Assembly (NCBI GenBank): GCA_023264135.1 | Contig: JALQSZ010000017.1 | Location: forward strand, 1 to 13,647 | Length of the DNA: 13,647 nucleotides | Reading direction: 5' to 3' | Origin: Acidimicrobiales bacterium | GTDB taxonomy: Bacteria; Actinomycetota; Acidimicrobiia; Acidimicrobiales; Acidimicrobilacustridaceae | Shown: positions 1-7,250 of the stretch, piece after piece | Layout: each line of letters starts with the position of its first letter | Position numbering within the stretch: the first letter of the stretch is position 1 | Notes under the pieces: generated by a model | Seen by the model: only the letters and a program-made list of their open reading frames with translations | Told to the model about the DNA's origin: nothing | The model's database searches: none | Position numbers and translations under genes: made by a program

Positions 1-1
1 C

Positions 2-820
2 GCTTCTGTCGTTGCGAGTTCGCAGGTCGATGTCGCATGGCTTTCGCCAGCATCGGCTCGTCGCATTGTTGAAACGGCATCGGGTCGCACGGTGCAACTT
101 CGACTCGTCATGCTCGCCGGCGCGCCAATTCCTGCAGGTCTCGCAAGTTCAATCGCTGCCGTCACGGGAGCCGATGTGCGCGCTCCGTGGGGAATGACCG
201 AAGCGATGCCACTGTCGGATGGAATCGGCGCAACCATCGCATCCGATACCGGCACCGCAACGGGCACGCCGCTCAACGGTGTGAAGGTCGCCGTGCTTTC
301 GCTCGATGACGCGACTCCGGTCGAGTTGTCGGTAGGAGAGTGGGGCGAACTCGCGGTTCATGCTCCCTGGATGTTCGAGGGATACGACCATCAGTGGCCA
401 ATCGAACACCGCTCCGAAGTTCTTGTCGATGGTGTCCGATTCCATCGAACGGGTGATCTGGGACGTCTCGATCAAAGCGGGAACCTGCAACAGTTCGGTC
501 GGGTTCAACATGCGATTTCACTCTCATCGGGGATCGTGCCCAACGCATTCGTTGAAGATCCGATAGCTGCGTCGATTGGAACGCCTGTTGCTGCCGTTGG
601 AGTGGGTCCACGCGGAACGCAGGTGATCGCCGTCGTTGTTCAGGCGCAAGGAAGATTGCGGTTGGCTGATGTGCAAACCACAGCGCGGATCCGCTCGTGT
701 TCCAACTACGAGATTGCCGCTGTTCTCGAGGGCGAACTGCCTGTCGACATCAGGCATGAGTCCAAGGTGAAGCGAGAACTTTTGGCCGAACGCGCAACGC
801 AGCTGTTGGCGGGACGATGA
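2..820 (+). CDS. oleC: OleC-like beta-lactone synthetase (AMP-binding family), 5'-truncated by the window edge
   Basis: The reading frame is open from base 2, so this is the C-terminal ~272 residues of a protein whose family is usually about 550 residues long. Seen: the adenylate-forming core 'APWGMTEAMPL', matching the 'TPYGATEALP' motif of OleC; 'FHRTGDLGRLDQSGNLQQFGR', the hinge/aspartate motif of ANL enzymes; and a C-terminus 'ELPVDIRHESKVKREL' resembling the OleC ending 'PVDIRHNAKIFREKL', with a lysine near the expected catalytic position. Known for the family: OleC uses ATP to close 2-alkyl-3-hydroxy acids to beta-lactones, which OleB converts to long-chain cis-olefins. The next gene, an OleD-like reductase, starts inside its stop codon (ATGA), supporting the assignment. 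A GTG at 92 is internal, because the conserved sequence continues upstream of it. A general fatty-acyl-AMP ligase remains possible. Confidence 0.8.
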   Translation, partial: ASVVASSQVDVAWLSPASARRIVETASGRTVQLRLVMLAGAPIPAGLASSIAAVTGADVRAPWGMTEAMPLSDGIGATIASDTGTATGTPLNGVKVAVLSLDDATPVELSVGEWGELAVHAPWMFEGYDHQWPIEHRSEVLVDGVRFHRTGDLGRLDQSGNLQQFGRVQHAISLSSGIVPNAFVEDPIAASIGTPVAAVGVGPRGTQVIAVVVQAQGRLRLADVQTTARIRSCSNYEIAAVLEGELPVDIRHESKVKRELLAERATQLLAGR

Positions 821-1767
821 AGGTTCTCGTAACTGGTGGGTCGAGCCTTCTTGGCCGAACCGTTGCGAACCAACTTGTCGAGCGTGGAGATCACGTTCTC
901 TGTTTTCAGCGTCGGCCTTCTTCTTCGTTGGCCACCGACGTTCTTGGCGATATTCGCGATCGAAATGAACTGAATCGCGCAGCCGAAGACGTTGACGCTG
1001 TCATTCACCTCGCCGCGCTGGTCGCCCCCAAAGCGCCGTGGACCGACATGTATGCGGTGAACGTCGAAGGCACCCGCAATGCGCTCAAGGCGGCAACGAG
1101 TGCCGGGCGCTTCGTTCACATCTCAAGTCCGTCAGTTGCGTTTCACGACAGCCCAAGCGTCGGTTCAGCAGCACTTGCGGCGGACTACGAGGGTCGCGAC
1201 GGCTACACGCGTTCAAAAGCGATCGCGGAAAAATTGGTGAGTCGTGAATTAACTGTTCCTACCGTGATCATCCGTCCGCACTTGGTGTGGGGTCCGGGCG
1301 ATACGCAACTCATTGGTCGCATTGTTGATCGGGCTCGTGCCGGTCGTTTGGCATTACCCGATGGTGGACGCGCACTTGTCGACACGACCTATGTCGATGA
1401 CGCAGCTGCAGCGATCGTTGCCGGACTCGACCATTGCGCCAACGGAGACGAAGCAACGACCGCACCACTCGTAGTGACTGGCGGCGAGCCACGGCCATTG
1501 CGTGATCTCATTTCGTCGATCCTTGCGGCTGCCGGCGTCGCGAAACAGCCTCGGTCCATTCCTGCGCCGTTGGCGTCTGTCCTTGGGACCCTCATCGAAC
1601 GCGTGTGGCCTGGAGCGGAGCCTCCGCTCACTCATTTCGCTGCCCGCCAACTGTCCGTTGCGCACTGGTTTGATCAGCGCGAGACGCGACGGATTCTCGG
1701 CTGGTCGCCATCGGTGGGGATCGATGAAGGGTTCCACCGCCTCGAGGCCTCATTCGGTCGTTCCTAG
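817..1767 (+). CDS. oleD: OleD-like NAD(P)-dependent 2-alkyl-3-ketoacid reductase (3-beta-HSD/SDR family)
   Basis: This is a 316-residue extended short-chain dehydrogenase. Seen: an N-terminal Rossmann nucleotide-binding motif TGGSSLLG (residues 6-13), an acidic/NNAG-like segment 'VIHLAALVAPK', Ser103-Ser104 followed by the catalytic pair Tyr130-x3-Lys134 ('YTRSK'), and 'IIRPHLVWGPGD', typical of 3-beta-hydroxysteroid dehydrogenase/epimerase relatives. Known for the family: OleD reduces the 2-alkyl-3-ketoacid made by OleA to the 3-hydroxy acid used by OleC. The ATG overlaps the upstream oleC-like stop by 4 bases, implying translational coupling and one transcript. No oleA or oleB is visible, so they would lie left of the window or elsewhere. 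Without them, a sterol- or sugar-type 3-beta-HSD is the main alternative. Confidence 0.78.
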   Translation: MKVLVTGGSSLLGRTVANQLVERGDHVLCFQRRPSSSLATDVLGDIRDRNELNRAAEDVDAVIHLAALVAPKAPWTDMYAVNVEGTRNALKAATSAGRFVHISSPSVAFHDSPSVGSAALAADYEGRDGYTRSKAIAEKLVSRELTVPTVIIRPHLVWGPGDTQLIGRIVDRARAGRLALPDGGRALVDTTYVDDAAAAIVAGLDHCANGDEATTAPLVVTGGEPRPLRDLISSILAAAGVAKQPRSIPAPLASVLGTLIERVWPGAEPPLTHFAARQLSVAHWFDQRETRRILGWSPSVGIDEGFHRLEASFGRS

Positions 1768-1811
1768 GGTTCATCGCCTCTTTGGCCTTGAAGGGTGGAT
1801 TGGGCAGGGGT

Positions 1812-1839
1812 ATTTGTTACTATCGCCGTAGGAGAAATT
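1812..1839 (+). promoter_or_regulatory. Putative suf operator, copy 1 (upstream of sufB)
   Basis: A 28-bp imperfect dyad: left arm ATTTGTTACTA (1812-1822), six-base spacer TCGCCG, right arm TAGGAGAAATT (1829-1839). The right arm is identical to one arm of the two other suf-associated sites at 5673-5700 and 12110-12137. From 1819 to 1839 the sequence matches 12117-12137 at 20 of 21 positions. It covers the predicted -10 box and start point of the sufB transcript, as a repressor site would. Repeat and position are seen directly; binding by a regulator is inferred. Confidence 0.7.
1815..1823 (+). promoter_or_regulatory. Extended -10 element of the sufB promoter
   Basis: TGT directly followed by TACTAT gives an extended -10 (TGN-TANNNT), the only good promoter core in the 100-base gap between oleD and sufB. 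No convincing -35 is found 17 bp upstream. The predicted start is near 1830, giving a leader of roughly 38 nt. The box lies inside the operator-like dyad. Confidence 0.5.
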
Positions 1840-1856
1840 CCCCCGTCCCTCCTCCC

Positions 1857-1860
1857 GGAG
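1857..1860 (+). promoter_or_regulatory. Ribosome binding site of sufB
   Basis: GGAG lies 7 nt before the ATG at 1868 and supports that start. sufD and sufC copy 2 lack such a site. Confidence 0.6.
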
Positions 1861-1867
1861 CATCGTC

Positions 1868-3271
1868 ATGGCCAGCACCGAACTCGATCTTGACCTCGGC
1901 CGCTACAAGCTCGGCTGGAGCGATGCCGAGGATTACGTCTTTAAGCCCAAGCGCGGCCTCGACGAGAACATCATCAAAGAGATGTCGTGGATGAAGGGTG
2001 AGCCCGACTGGATGCGGAACTTCCGCCTCAAGTCCTATGCCCATTTCTTGAAGCGCCCGATGCCCAATTGGGGCGGCGATATGTCGGAGATTTTCTTCGA
2101 CGACATTTTTTATTACATCAAGCCGACCGATCATCAGGTCGATGCATGGGATGAACTTCCCGATTCGGTGAAGGAAACTTACGAGAAGCTCGGAATCCCC
2201 GAAGCCGAGCGGAAGTATCTCGCTGGTGTAACTGCACAGTACGAATCCGAAGTCGTGTACCACAAGAACCGTGAAGATCTTGAAGCCCAAGGCGTCATCT
2301 TCACCGATATGGACACTGCGCTTCGCGAACATCCAGAAATCGTTCGCGCCTATTTCGGCACCGTTATTCCTCCGAACGACAACAAGTTCTCTGCACTCAA
2401 CTCTGCGGTGTGGTCGGGCGGTTCGTTTATCTACGTGCCGCCGGGTGTCTCGGTTGAGATGCCACTGCAGGCGTACTTCCGCATCAACGCGGAAAACATG
2501 GGTCAGTTTGAACGCACGTTGATCATTGCCGACGAAGGCAGCCAGGTGCACTACATCGAAGGTTGTTCTGCGCCGGTGTACACCTCCGATTCGTTGCATT
2601 CAGCGGTGGTGGAAATTGTCGTCAAGCCGAGTGCGCGCGTGACCTACACCACCATTCAGAACTGGTCGAACAACGTGTTCAATCTCGTCACCAAGCGTGC
2701 ACGAGTCGAAGCCGAAGGCCATATGGAATGGATCGACGGCAACATCGGTTCACGTCTCACCATGAAGTACCCAGCGGTGTGGTTGGTGGGTCCCAAGGCG
2801 TCGGGCGAAGTGCTTTCTGTCGCGTATGCCGGTCCTGGTCAACATCAAGACACCGGTTCGAAGATGGTGCACGCCGCTCCGGAAACGACTTCGAAGATTG
2901 TCTCGAAGTCGATCTCCAAAGATGGTGGACGCACTTCCTACCGTGGCCTCATTCGTGTGGAAGACGACGCATACGGATGCAAGAGCCATGTGCAATGCGA
3001 TGCACTTATCCTCGACGATGAATCAATCTCCGACACGTTCCCGTACATGGAAGTCGGTTCGGGCGATGCCGTGATTGGTCACGAAGCGACAGTGTCGAAG
3101 GTCGCCGATGAACAGCTCTTCTACTTAATGAGTCGCGGCCTTTCGTCCGAACAGGCGATGGGCATGGTCGTAAACGGATTCATCGAACCCATTACCCGCA
3201 CCCTCCCCATGGAATATGCGGTGGAGTGGAGCCGACTCATCGAACTGCAGATGGAGGGTTCGGTCGGCTGA
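1868..3271 (+). CDS. sufB: Fe-S cluster assembly scaffold SufB
   Basis: At 467 residues this is the normal size for SufB. Seen: the N-terminal block '[37 protein letters not shown]', the central '[18 protein letters not shown]' and 'YIEGCSAP', and the C-terminal beta-helix block '[21 protein letters not shown]', '[22 protein letters not shown]' and '[19 protein letters not shown]', all strongly SufB-like. Only three cysteines are present (Cys233, Cys371, Cys377). Known role: SufB with SufD and the SufC ATPase builds nascent Fe-S clusters in the cytosol and receives sulfur from SufS/SufU. It has its own promoter, operator and RBS. Unusually, sufD does not follow directly: three other genes (3216-5649) come between. 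Its last 56 bases overlap the reading frame of the transporter. Confidence 0.97.
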   Translation: MASTELDLDLGRYKLGWSDAEDYVFKPKRGLDENIIKEMSWMKGEPDWMRNFRLKSYAHFLKRPMPNWGGDMSEIFFDDIFYYIKPTDHQVDAWDELPDSVKETYEKLGIPEAERKYLAGVTAQYESEVVYHKNREDLEAQGVIFTDMDTALREHPEIVRAYFGTVIPPNDNKFSALNSAVWSGGSFIYVPPGVSVEMPLQAYFRINAENMGQFERTLIIADEGSQVHYIEGCSAPVYTSDSLHSAVVEIVVKPSARVTYTTIQNWSNNVFNLVTKRARVEAEGHMEWIDGNIGSRLTMKYPAVWLVGPKASGEVLSVAYAGPGQHQDTGSKMVHAAPETTSKIVSKSISKDGGRTSYRGLIRVEDDAYGCKSHVQCDALILDDESISDTFPYMEVGSGDAVIGHEATVSKVADEQLFYLMSRGLSSEQAMGMVVNGFIEPITRTLPMEYAVEWSRLIELQMEGSVG

Positions 3272-4226
3272 TCATGCCGCCGTACGCTCAGTCATCGACG
3301 CGAACGAGAACCAGCTAATTCAGCGGCGCGAACATCGCGCTGTTGCCGACGTCCTTCTTTCGTCGGTTCTTTTTGCTGGCTGCAATATTGCGTGGCGTTA
3401 TGGCAGTGGCCCTGCGATTGGCATCGTGGGATTCCGCGTCGCATTGGGCGCGGTCGTGGCCTTACTTCTTTCGCGTCGTCACGGTGCTGGCTCATGGCGT
3501 GAACCGCTTCGAGTGCGCTCTGGGCGCATCGCAGTGGCAGTGCAGGTTGTGGGTCTCGTTGCAGCCGGGACAATGTTTCGCACGCTTGATGGTCCTCTCG
3601 CTGGACTCGCGCTCGCGTGTACTCCCGCTGTTGCACTGTTAGTGCGCGATCGCGCCGGACGAATCTCAACAGTCGCCGCATTGGGATCATCACTCGCCGC
3701 AGTTATCGGGCTCACCGTCGCCGCCGGGGGAGACGGTGTTGACGCGGTGACCTGGGCCGGAGCAGCAATCGCTGTTGCGTTTGTGGCAATCGAAGTGATT
3801 GGTCTTCGCACCTCGGAAGTTGCGGTCGAAGACGGACTCAATCCAACGGCGATCGTGACCTCGACAATGATCAGTGGAAGCATCATCCTGCTTCCACTTG
3901 GTTTGGCGTTCGGAACATTGCAAAAGCCATGGACAATTTGGGGAGCTCTCGGAGCCGCACTTGCAGTCGCTCTTTTCGGAACGATTGGTCGTGTCTTGAG
4001 AACCGCGGCGTTGCCTGCAGCGGGAGTGACCGCCGTGGCGGCAAGCTCACAAATCAATGCGCTCTTTACTGCGATTGGCGGCGTGCTGTTGCTTGGCGAC
4101 TCGGTGACGGGCGTGAGTTTGGTGTGCACGCTTCTCGCTGCGGTGTTGGGTGCAACGGCAGTTGTGTCTGCAGCTCGATGGAGACTTTCGCGCCAACCCG
4201 ATCTTGGCCTCGCGTTGGAATCCTGA
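3216..4226 (+). CDS. EamA/DMT-superfamily membrane transporter
   Basis: The frame encodes up to 336 residues. After about residue 40 it is a polytopic membrane protein with roughly ten hydrophobic helices in two halves, beginning '[21 protein letters not shown]' and ending '[19 protein letters not shown]'. This suits the 10-TM drug/metabolite transporter family of about 300 residues; the first helix and the '[28 protein letters not shown]' segment near the end fit EamA proteins. The substrate cannot be told. The start is odd: the only ATG in frame is at 3216, inside sufB, and no ATG, GTG or TTG occurs in frame between the sufB stop and the first helix. Either the overlap is real (56 bases) or a rare codon initiates near 3297-3320. 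Probably read with sufB by coupling. Confidence 0.75.
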   Translation: MRWSGADSSNCRWRVRSADHAAVRSVIDANENQLIQRREHRAVADVLLSSVLFAGCNIAWRYGSGPAIGIVGFRVALGAVVALLLSRRHGAGSWREPLRVRSGRIAVAVQVVGLVAAGTMFRTLDGPLAGLALACTPAVALLVRDRAGRISTVAALGSSLAAVIGLTVAAGGDGVDAVTWAGAAIAVAFVAIEVIGLRTSEVAVEDGLNPTAIVTSTMISGSIILLPLGLAFGTLQKPWTIWGALGAALAVALFGTIGRVLRTAALPAAGVTAVAASSQINALFTAIGGVLLLGDSVTGVSLVCTLLAAVLGATAVVSAARWRLSRQPDLGLALES

Positions 4227-4249
4227 ACACGAAATGGAACACTGTCGCA

Positions 4250-4594
4250 ATGGCAATGCGTGAGGAATGCAAGCAGTACGAAAGTCGTACCTATGGAAAC
4301 GGCGAGACAGTTCGAAAGTGCAATCTCGACCTTGCCCCCGAAGCGCCTTGGCGTTGTCCAGAGAACTGTCCGAAGTTTGAATTGCGCCTTGTCGATGTTG
4401 ATTGGCAGCACGGAACGTTGATCGCGCCCCCAACACCGCCTGAACCAGAAGGTGAAGGCATCGCGGAACTTCTTGATGAAGCCGAAGACATCGTGAACGC
4501 CGTCGGGCCGCAGATCCTTGCGGAACTCGACGCAGAGCAGAAGAAGGCGAACAGCCCGTTCGGTCGTCTCAAGAGAAAATTTCGACGGGGCTGA
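4250..4594 (+). CDS. Small conserved-looking four-cysteine protein of unknown function
   Basis: A 114-residue hydrophilic protein. The N-terminal 45 residues hold four cysteines, Cys7-x16-Cys24-x11-Cys36-x3-Cys40, in the context 'ECKQYESRTY' and 'APWRCPENCPKFE'. This pattern is suited to binding zinc or an Fe-S cluster, but there is no recognised domain name to offer. The middle is acidic with a Pro/Glu linker ('APPTPPEPEGEG'), followed by a probable amphipathic helix ('IAELLDEAEDIVNAVGPQILAELDAEQKK') and a basic tail 'FGRLKRKFRRG' that could touch nucleic acid or membrane. There is no signal peptide or membrane segment. It begins 24 nt after the transporter stop, so it is probably in the sufB transcript; a second ATG at 4256 is equally possible as start. 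The position suggests, but does not prove, a link to Fe-S metabolism. Confidence 0.7.
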   Translation: MAMREECKQYESRTYGNGETVRKCNLDLAPEAPWRCPENCPKFELRLVDVDWQHGTLIAPPTPPEPEGEGIAELLDEAEDIVNAVGPQILAELDAEQKKANSPFGRLKRKFRRG

Positions 4595-4652
4595 AGAATC
4601 TTTCAGCACGAGTCAGAACGGTCTAATGGTTGGACCTGTTATCTTGCCGACG

Positions 4653-4670
4653 GTCGAGAACTGGCTCGAC
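4653..4670. repeat. Small perfect inverted repeat upstream of the glycine-rich protein gene
   Basis: GTCGAG-AACTGG-CTCGAC is a perfect 6-bp stem with a 6-base spacer, 20 bp before the ATG at 4690, in the 95-base gap 4595-4689. A TATCTT (4640-4645) just upstream could be a -10 box. It could be an operator or a leader hairpin. It lacks a T-run, so it is not a typical intrinsic terminator. Chance occurrence cannot be excluded. Confidence 0.3.
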
Positions 4671-4689
4671 GTCACGTGGGAAGTTCTCG

Positions 4690-5649
4690 ATGAATTCAAA
4701 GGTTCGTTACTCAATCGCTTCGGTTGCAGCAGCGGTTGAAGCAATGGTTCTTGTCACCGCAACGGCGCGAGGCGCAGGAGCATCTCTGCCGCCGGCGACG
4801 ACGTTTGCTTTTACCGGCGCCAATCAGACCTACACGGTGCCGCAGGGTGTCTGCGGCGTGCGTATCAATGTCGAAGGCGCCGCCGGCGGCGGCAACTACT
4901 ACGCCCAGGCTGGCGGTCATGGTGGAACCGGCTCCGCAGAATTCGCCGTTCAGTCCAACGAAGTTCTGACCGTGGTCGTCGGTGGGCGCGGCAGTTACAC
5001 GCCCAACAGCAATCAGACATGGTTTCCCGGAGGGTTCGGCGGAGGTGGTCAGCAGCCGGACCATTCGAGCGGCGGCGGCGGTGGCGCAACGACTGTTTTG
5101 TCCGGGGTCACCCCGCTGCTCATTGCCGGCGGCGGCGGAGGGCGGTCCATGTTCTCGAGCGGTGCTGCTGGAAATGGCGGTGATGCGGGTCAGCCCGGAA
5201 CCGACGGAGCTGCGGGGGCAATGTTTGGTGGCCCTGGAGTGCACGGCACCGGCGGCGGGGGCGGAGCGCTTTTCGCTGGTGGAACGTCCGGAACTCCAGG
5301 GGGTCAAGCAGGCGCCAGTGGAATCGGTGGCAATGCCATCGGCTCGAACACGACCAGCGCTGGTGCTGGCGGCGGAGGCCATTTCGGGGGAGGCAGCGGC
5401 GGAAGTAGTCAAGGGATGTACGACACGGGCGGCAGTGGCGGAGGAGGCTCCGGCTTTGTTGCCTCAGGTGCAACCAATGTGGGCACGTGGGCTGGTCACA
5501 CAGGTACGAGTGACGGTTCGGCGTCAATCACGCCAACGGCCGACTGCCCTCCAACGACAACGGCACCGACAACAACAATTTTGCTCTCCGCCGCAACAAC
5601 GGTTCTCGCAACCGACCCCAACGTTGTTGTGCCCGCGTTTACGGGTTGA
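4690..5649 (+). CDS. Secreted glycine-rich repeat protein
   Basis: The start at ATG 4690 gives 319 residues with a signal-peptide-like N-terminus ('MNSKVRYSIASVAAAVEAMVLVTATARGAGA'). Upstream in-frame codons would put a non-hydrophobic tail in front of it. The body opens with 'TFAFTGANQTYTVPQGVCGVRINVEGA', as in bacterial glycine-rich domain proteins, followed by long Gly-rich stretches (GGGGG runs, 'GGTSGTPGGQAGASG') to about residue 275. The end is a Thr/Pro linker ('PPTTTAPTTTILLSAATTV') and then 'VVVPAFTG' and a stop. Two cysteines flank the domain. It is probably exported and structural or surface-associated; the exact function is unknown. It interrupts the suf gene order, and its stop lies 24 bases before the sufD operator. 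The ending looks like an LPxTG-type tail without its membrane anchor. Confidence 0.75.
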   Translation: MNSKVRYSIASVAAAVEAMVLVTATARGAGASLPPATTFAFTGANQTYTVPQGVCGVRINVEGAAGGGNYYAQAGGHGGTGSAEFAVQSNEVLTVVVGGRGSYTPNSNQTWFPGGFGGGGQQPDHSSGGGGGATTVLSGVTPLLIAGGGGGRSMFSSGAAGNGGDAGQPGTDGAAGAMFGGPGVHGTGGGGGALFAGGTSGTPGGQAGASGIGGNAIGSNTTSAGAGGGGHFGGGSGGSSQGMYDTGGSGGGGSGFVASGATNVGTWAGHTGTSDGSASITPTADCPPTTTAPTTTILLSAATTVLATDPNVVVPAFTG

Positions 5650-5672
5650 AAGCCCGTCCGCAAACTGGCCGT

Positions 5673-5700
5673 AATTTCTCCTATGCGGGTAGGATTATTC
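5673..5700 (+). promoter_or_regulatory. Putative suf operator, copy 2 (upstream of sufD)
   Basis: A 28-bp dyad with the same architecture as the other two sites: left arm AATTTCTCCTA (5673-5683; reverse complement TAGGAGAAATT, identical to the strong arm of the others), spacer TGCGGG, right arm TAGGATTATTC (5690-5700). The right arm contains the -10 hexamer. It ends 2 bases before the chosen GTG start of sufD, so bound protein would block the promoter directly. The arrangement is seen; regulation is inferred. Confidence 0.68.
5690..5695 (+). promoter_or_regulatory. -10 box of a probable leaderless sufD promoter
   Basis: TAGGAT (TANNNT) lies 7 nt before the GTG at 5703, with no Shine-Dalgarno between. 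Transcription would begin at or next to the start codon, giving a leaderless mRNA. No clear -35 is present. Confidence 0.5.
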
Positions 5701-5702
5701 CC

Positions 5703-6938
5703 GTGGCTTCCCCCCAATGGCTTGTTGATAGACGTTCCGCGGCCCCAAACGCCGCCGAGTTCGTCATGCCCTCCACCGATGAAGAGGTCTGGCGCTACAG
5801 CCGAGTCGCCGATCTCCAGCTGAGCGACTGGTCCGTCGTGAGCGAGCGCTCCGAGGGGGTGCCGGCCGATGCGGTGACGCTTCTCGAGTCGCTCGGACAT
5901 CTTTCCGGTGCCGTCGTCGTTCGAAATGGTGCCGTCGTTGCTGCTCGCCTCGACGATGCCTTGGCGGCAAAGGGTGTGTATGTCGGTTCGTTGGTCGATG
6001 CTCCCAACGCGGAAGCAGCGCTTGGAGTTGTTGCCGATGGTGGCCCCGATGTCTTTGGTCGATTGAACGACGCCAACTTTCTCGACGGCGTGCTCGTTGA
6101 TGTTCCCGCTGGCGTCACCGTCGACGCACCGATCGCGATAGTCGACTGGATCGATCTCGACGGTGCTGCGGTGTATCCACGCTTGGTCGTGCGCGTCGGT
6201 GCCGACGCCGACGTACGTGTTCTCGATTGGCACGGTTCGACCGATATCGCAGCGTTTGTGTCGCCGTTGGTTGAACTCGATGTCGATCGCGCTGGTCGAC
6301 TCTCCTACGGCAATGTGCAATTGCGCGGCCCGCGGGTATGGCAGATCGCTTCGCAAGTAAGTCGTGTGCTCAACGATGGGACACTGACCTCATCGCACGC
6401 TGGTCTTGGTTGTGACTACGGCCGCATGCGTACCGACTGCCGCTTGGTAGGTCGTGGCGCAACCGGAAACCTCAGCGCGGTGTATTTCGGACACGATTCG
6501 CAAACACTGGATTTCCGCACGTTCCAGAAGCACGACGCTCCCGACACCAATTCGAATCTGTTGTTTAAGGGTGCTGTTGGGGGTCATTCCCGTTCGGTGT
6601 ACACCGGCCTCATTCGTGTCGAAAAAGATGCTCGAGGTACAAACGCATTCCAGACCAATCGCAATCTGAAGCTTTCCGATACGGCGTGGGCGGAGTCGGT
6701 TCCGAATCTTGAGATCGAAACGAACGATGTGAAGTGCAGCCACGCCTCCACGGTTGGTCCGGTCGATGAAGAGCAAGTCTTTTATCTTGAGAGCCGCGGC
6801 GTTCCGACGGAAATTGCCGAACGATTGATCGTCGCTGGCTTCTTCGACGAAGTGCTTGAAGAATTTCCGGTGGCTGCTGCCGTCCCGCTTATTGCCGCCG
6901 CTATCGACGAACGACTTGATGCAGGAGTCAATTCATGA
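5703..6938 (+). CDS. sufD: Fe-S cluster assembly protein SufD
   Basis: From GTG 5703 the protein has 411 residues. This start fits the leaderless promoter and gives the usual ~25 residues before the conserved 'EEVWRYSRVADL'. A TTG at 5646 would read through the operator, and the ATG at 5766 would cut the N-terminus short. Seen: 'GLGCDYGRMRTDCRLVGRGA', 'YFGHDSQTLDFRTFQKHDAPDTNSNLLFKGAVGGHSRSVYTGLIRVEKDARGTNAFQTNRNLKLS', and 'NDVKCSHASTVGPVDEEQVFYLESRGV' with Cys345 and His347. The latter corresponds to the SufD histidine placed at the SufB-SufD interface in the E. coli complex. Known role: heterodimer partner of SufB in the SufBCD scaffold, aiding iron acquisition and cluster assembly. It overlaps the ferredoxin gene by ATGA. 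The distance from sufB and its separate operator are unusual. Confidence 0.95.
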   Translation: MASPQWLVDRRSAAPNAAEFVMPSTDEEVWRYSRVADLQLSDWSVVSERSEGVPADAVTLLESLGHLSGAVVVRNGAVVAARLDDALAAKGVYVGSLVDAPNAEAALGVVADGGPDVFGRLNDANFLDGVLVDVPAGVTVDAPIAIVDWIDLDGAAVYPRLVVRVGADADVRVLDWHGSTDIAAFVSPLVELDVDRAGRLSYGNVQLRGPRVWQIASQVSRVLNDGTLTSSHAGLGCDYGRMRTDCRLVGRGATGNLSAVYFGHDSQTLDFRTFQKHDAPDTNSNLLFKGAVGGHSRSVYTGLIRVEKDARGTNAFQTNRNLKLSDTAWAESVPNLEIETNDVKCSHASTVGPVDEEQVFYLESRGVPTEIAERLIVAGFFDEVLEEFPVAAAVPLIAAAIDERLDAGVNS

Positions 6939-7249
6939 CACTCGAACGTGTTTGTTCAATCCAAGACGTTCCCGATGGTGAAGTCAGAAGCTTCGATCTC
7001 GGTTCTGTGCGTGTTGCACTCGCTCATATTGGCGACGCGTTCTACGCAATCGGAGATCAATGCACGCACCAAGACGTTTCACTTTCCGAAGGCGAGTTGC
7101 TTGCCGGTTCGTGTGAACTCGAATGCCCAAAGCACGGTAGTTGTTTCTCGCTCGAAACCGGCGTGCCGAATTCGCTTCCAGCAACGAAAGCGGTTCCCAC
7201 CTATGTGGTTCGAATCGACGACGCTGCGGTGTACGTGGAGATCGACTGA
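6935..7249 (+). CDS. Rieske-type [2Fe-2S] ferredoxin of the suf operon
   Basis: A 104-residue single-domain Rieske protein. Seen: the cluster ligands Cys43-x-His45 ('QCTHQDVSLSEGE') and Cys64-x2-His67 ('ECPKHGSCF'), plus the final strand 'PTYVVRIDDAAVYVEID'. There is no membrane anchor, so it is soluble and cytosolic, in the class annotated as ferredoxin subunits of non-haem iron oxygenases. Such a gene between sufD and sufC is common in actinobacterial suf operons, where it may supply electrons for cluster assembly; that role is not established. Here it could also serve the P450 five genes into the same unit, which is speculative. Its start overlaps the sufD stop by 4 bases and one base separates it from sufC. 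Confidence 0.92.
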   Translation: MTLERVCSIQDVPDGEVRSFDLGSVRVALAHIGDAFYAIGDQCTHQDVSLSEGELLAGSCELECPKHGSCFSLETGVPNSLPATKAVPTYVVRIDDAAVYVEID

Positions 7250-7250
7250 C

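Noticed and set aside
331..341. TAGGAGA sequence resembling the operator arm inside the oleC-like gene
   Set aside because: Only 7 of 11 bases match, there is no second arm, and it lies within coding sequence.
1820..2599. Long open frame on the minus strand opposite sufB
   Set aside because: It mirrors the codon structure of sufB, has no family-like motifs or RBS, and sufB is certain on the other strand.
3274..3318. 14-codon ORF (ATG 3274) right after the sufB stop, as a leader peptide
   Set aside because: No RBS of its own, no attenuator-like hairpin follows, and the sequence has no distinctive residues.
3479..4609. 376-codon open frame on the minus strand opposite the transporter and four-cysteine gene
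   Set aside because: Composition is Ala/Thr/Pro-biased and it covers two better-supported plus-strand genes; it is an antisense artefact.
4802..5470. Simple GGC/GGN-rich tract as a DNA repeat or CRISPR-like array
   Set aside because: The repetition is irregular and explained by glycine codons of one open reading frame; no fixed repeat-spacer pattern.
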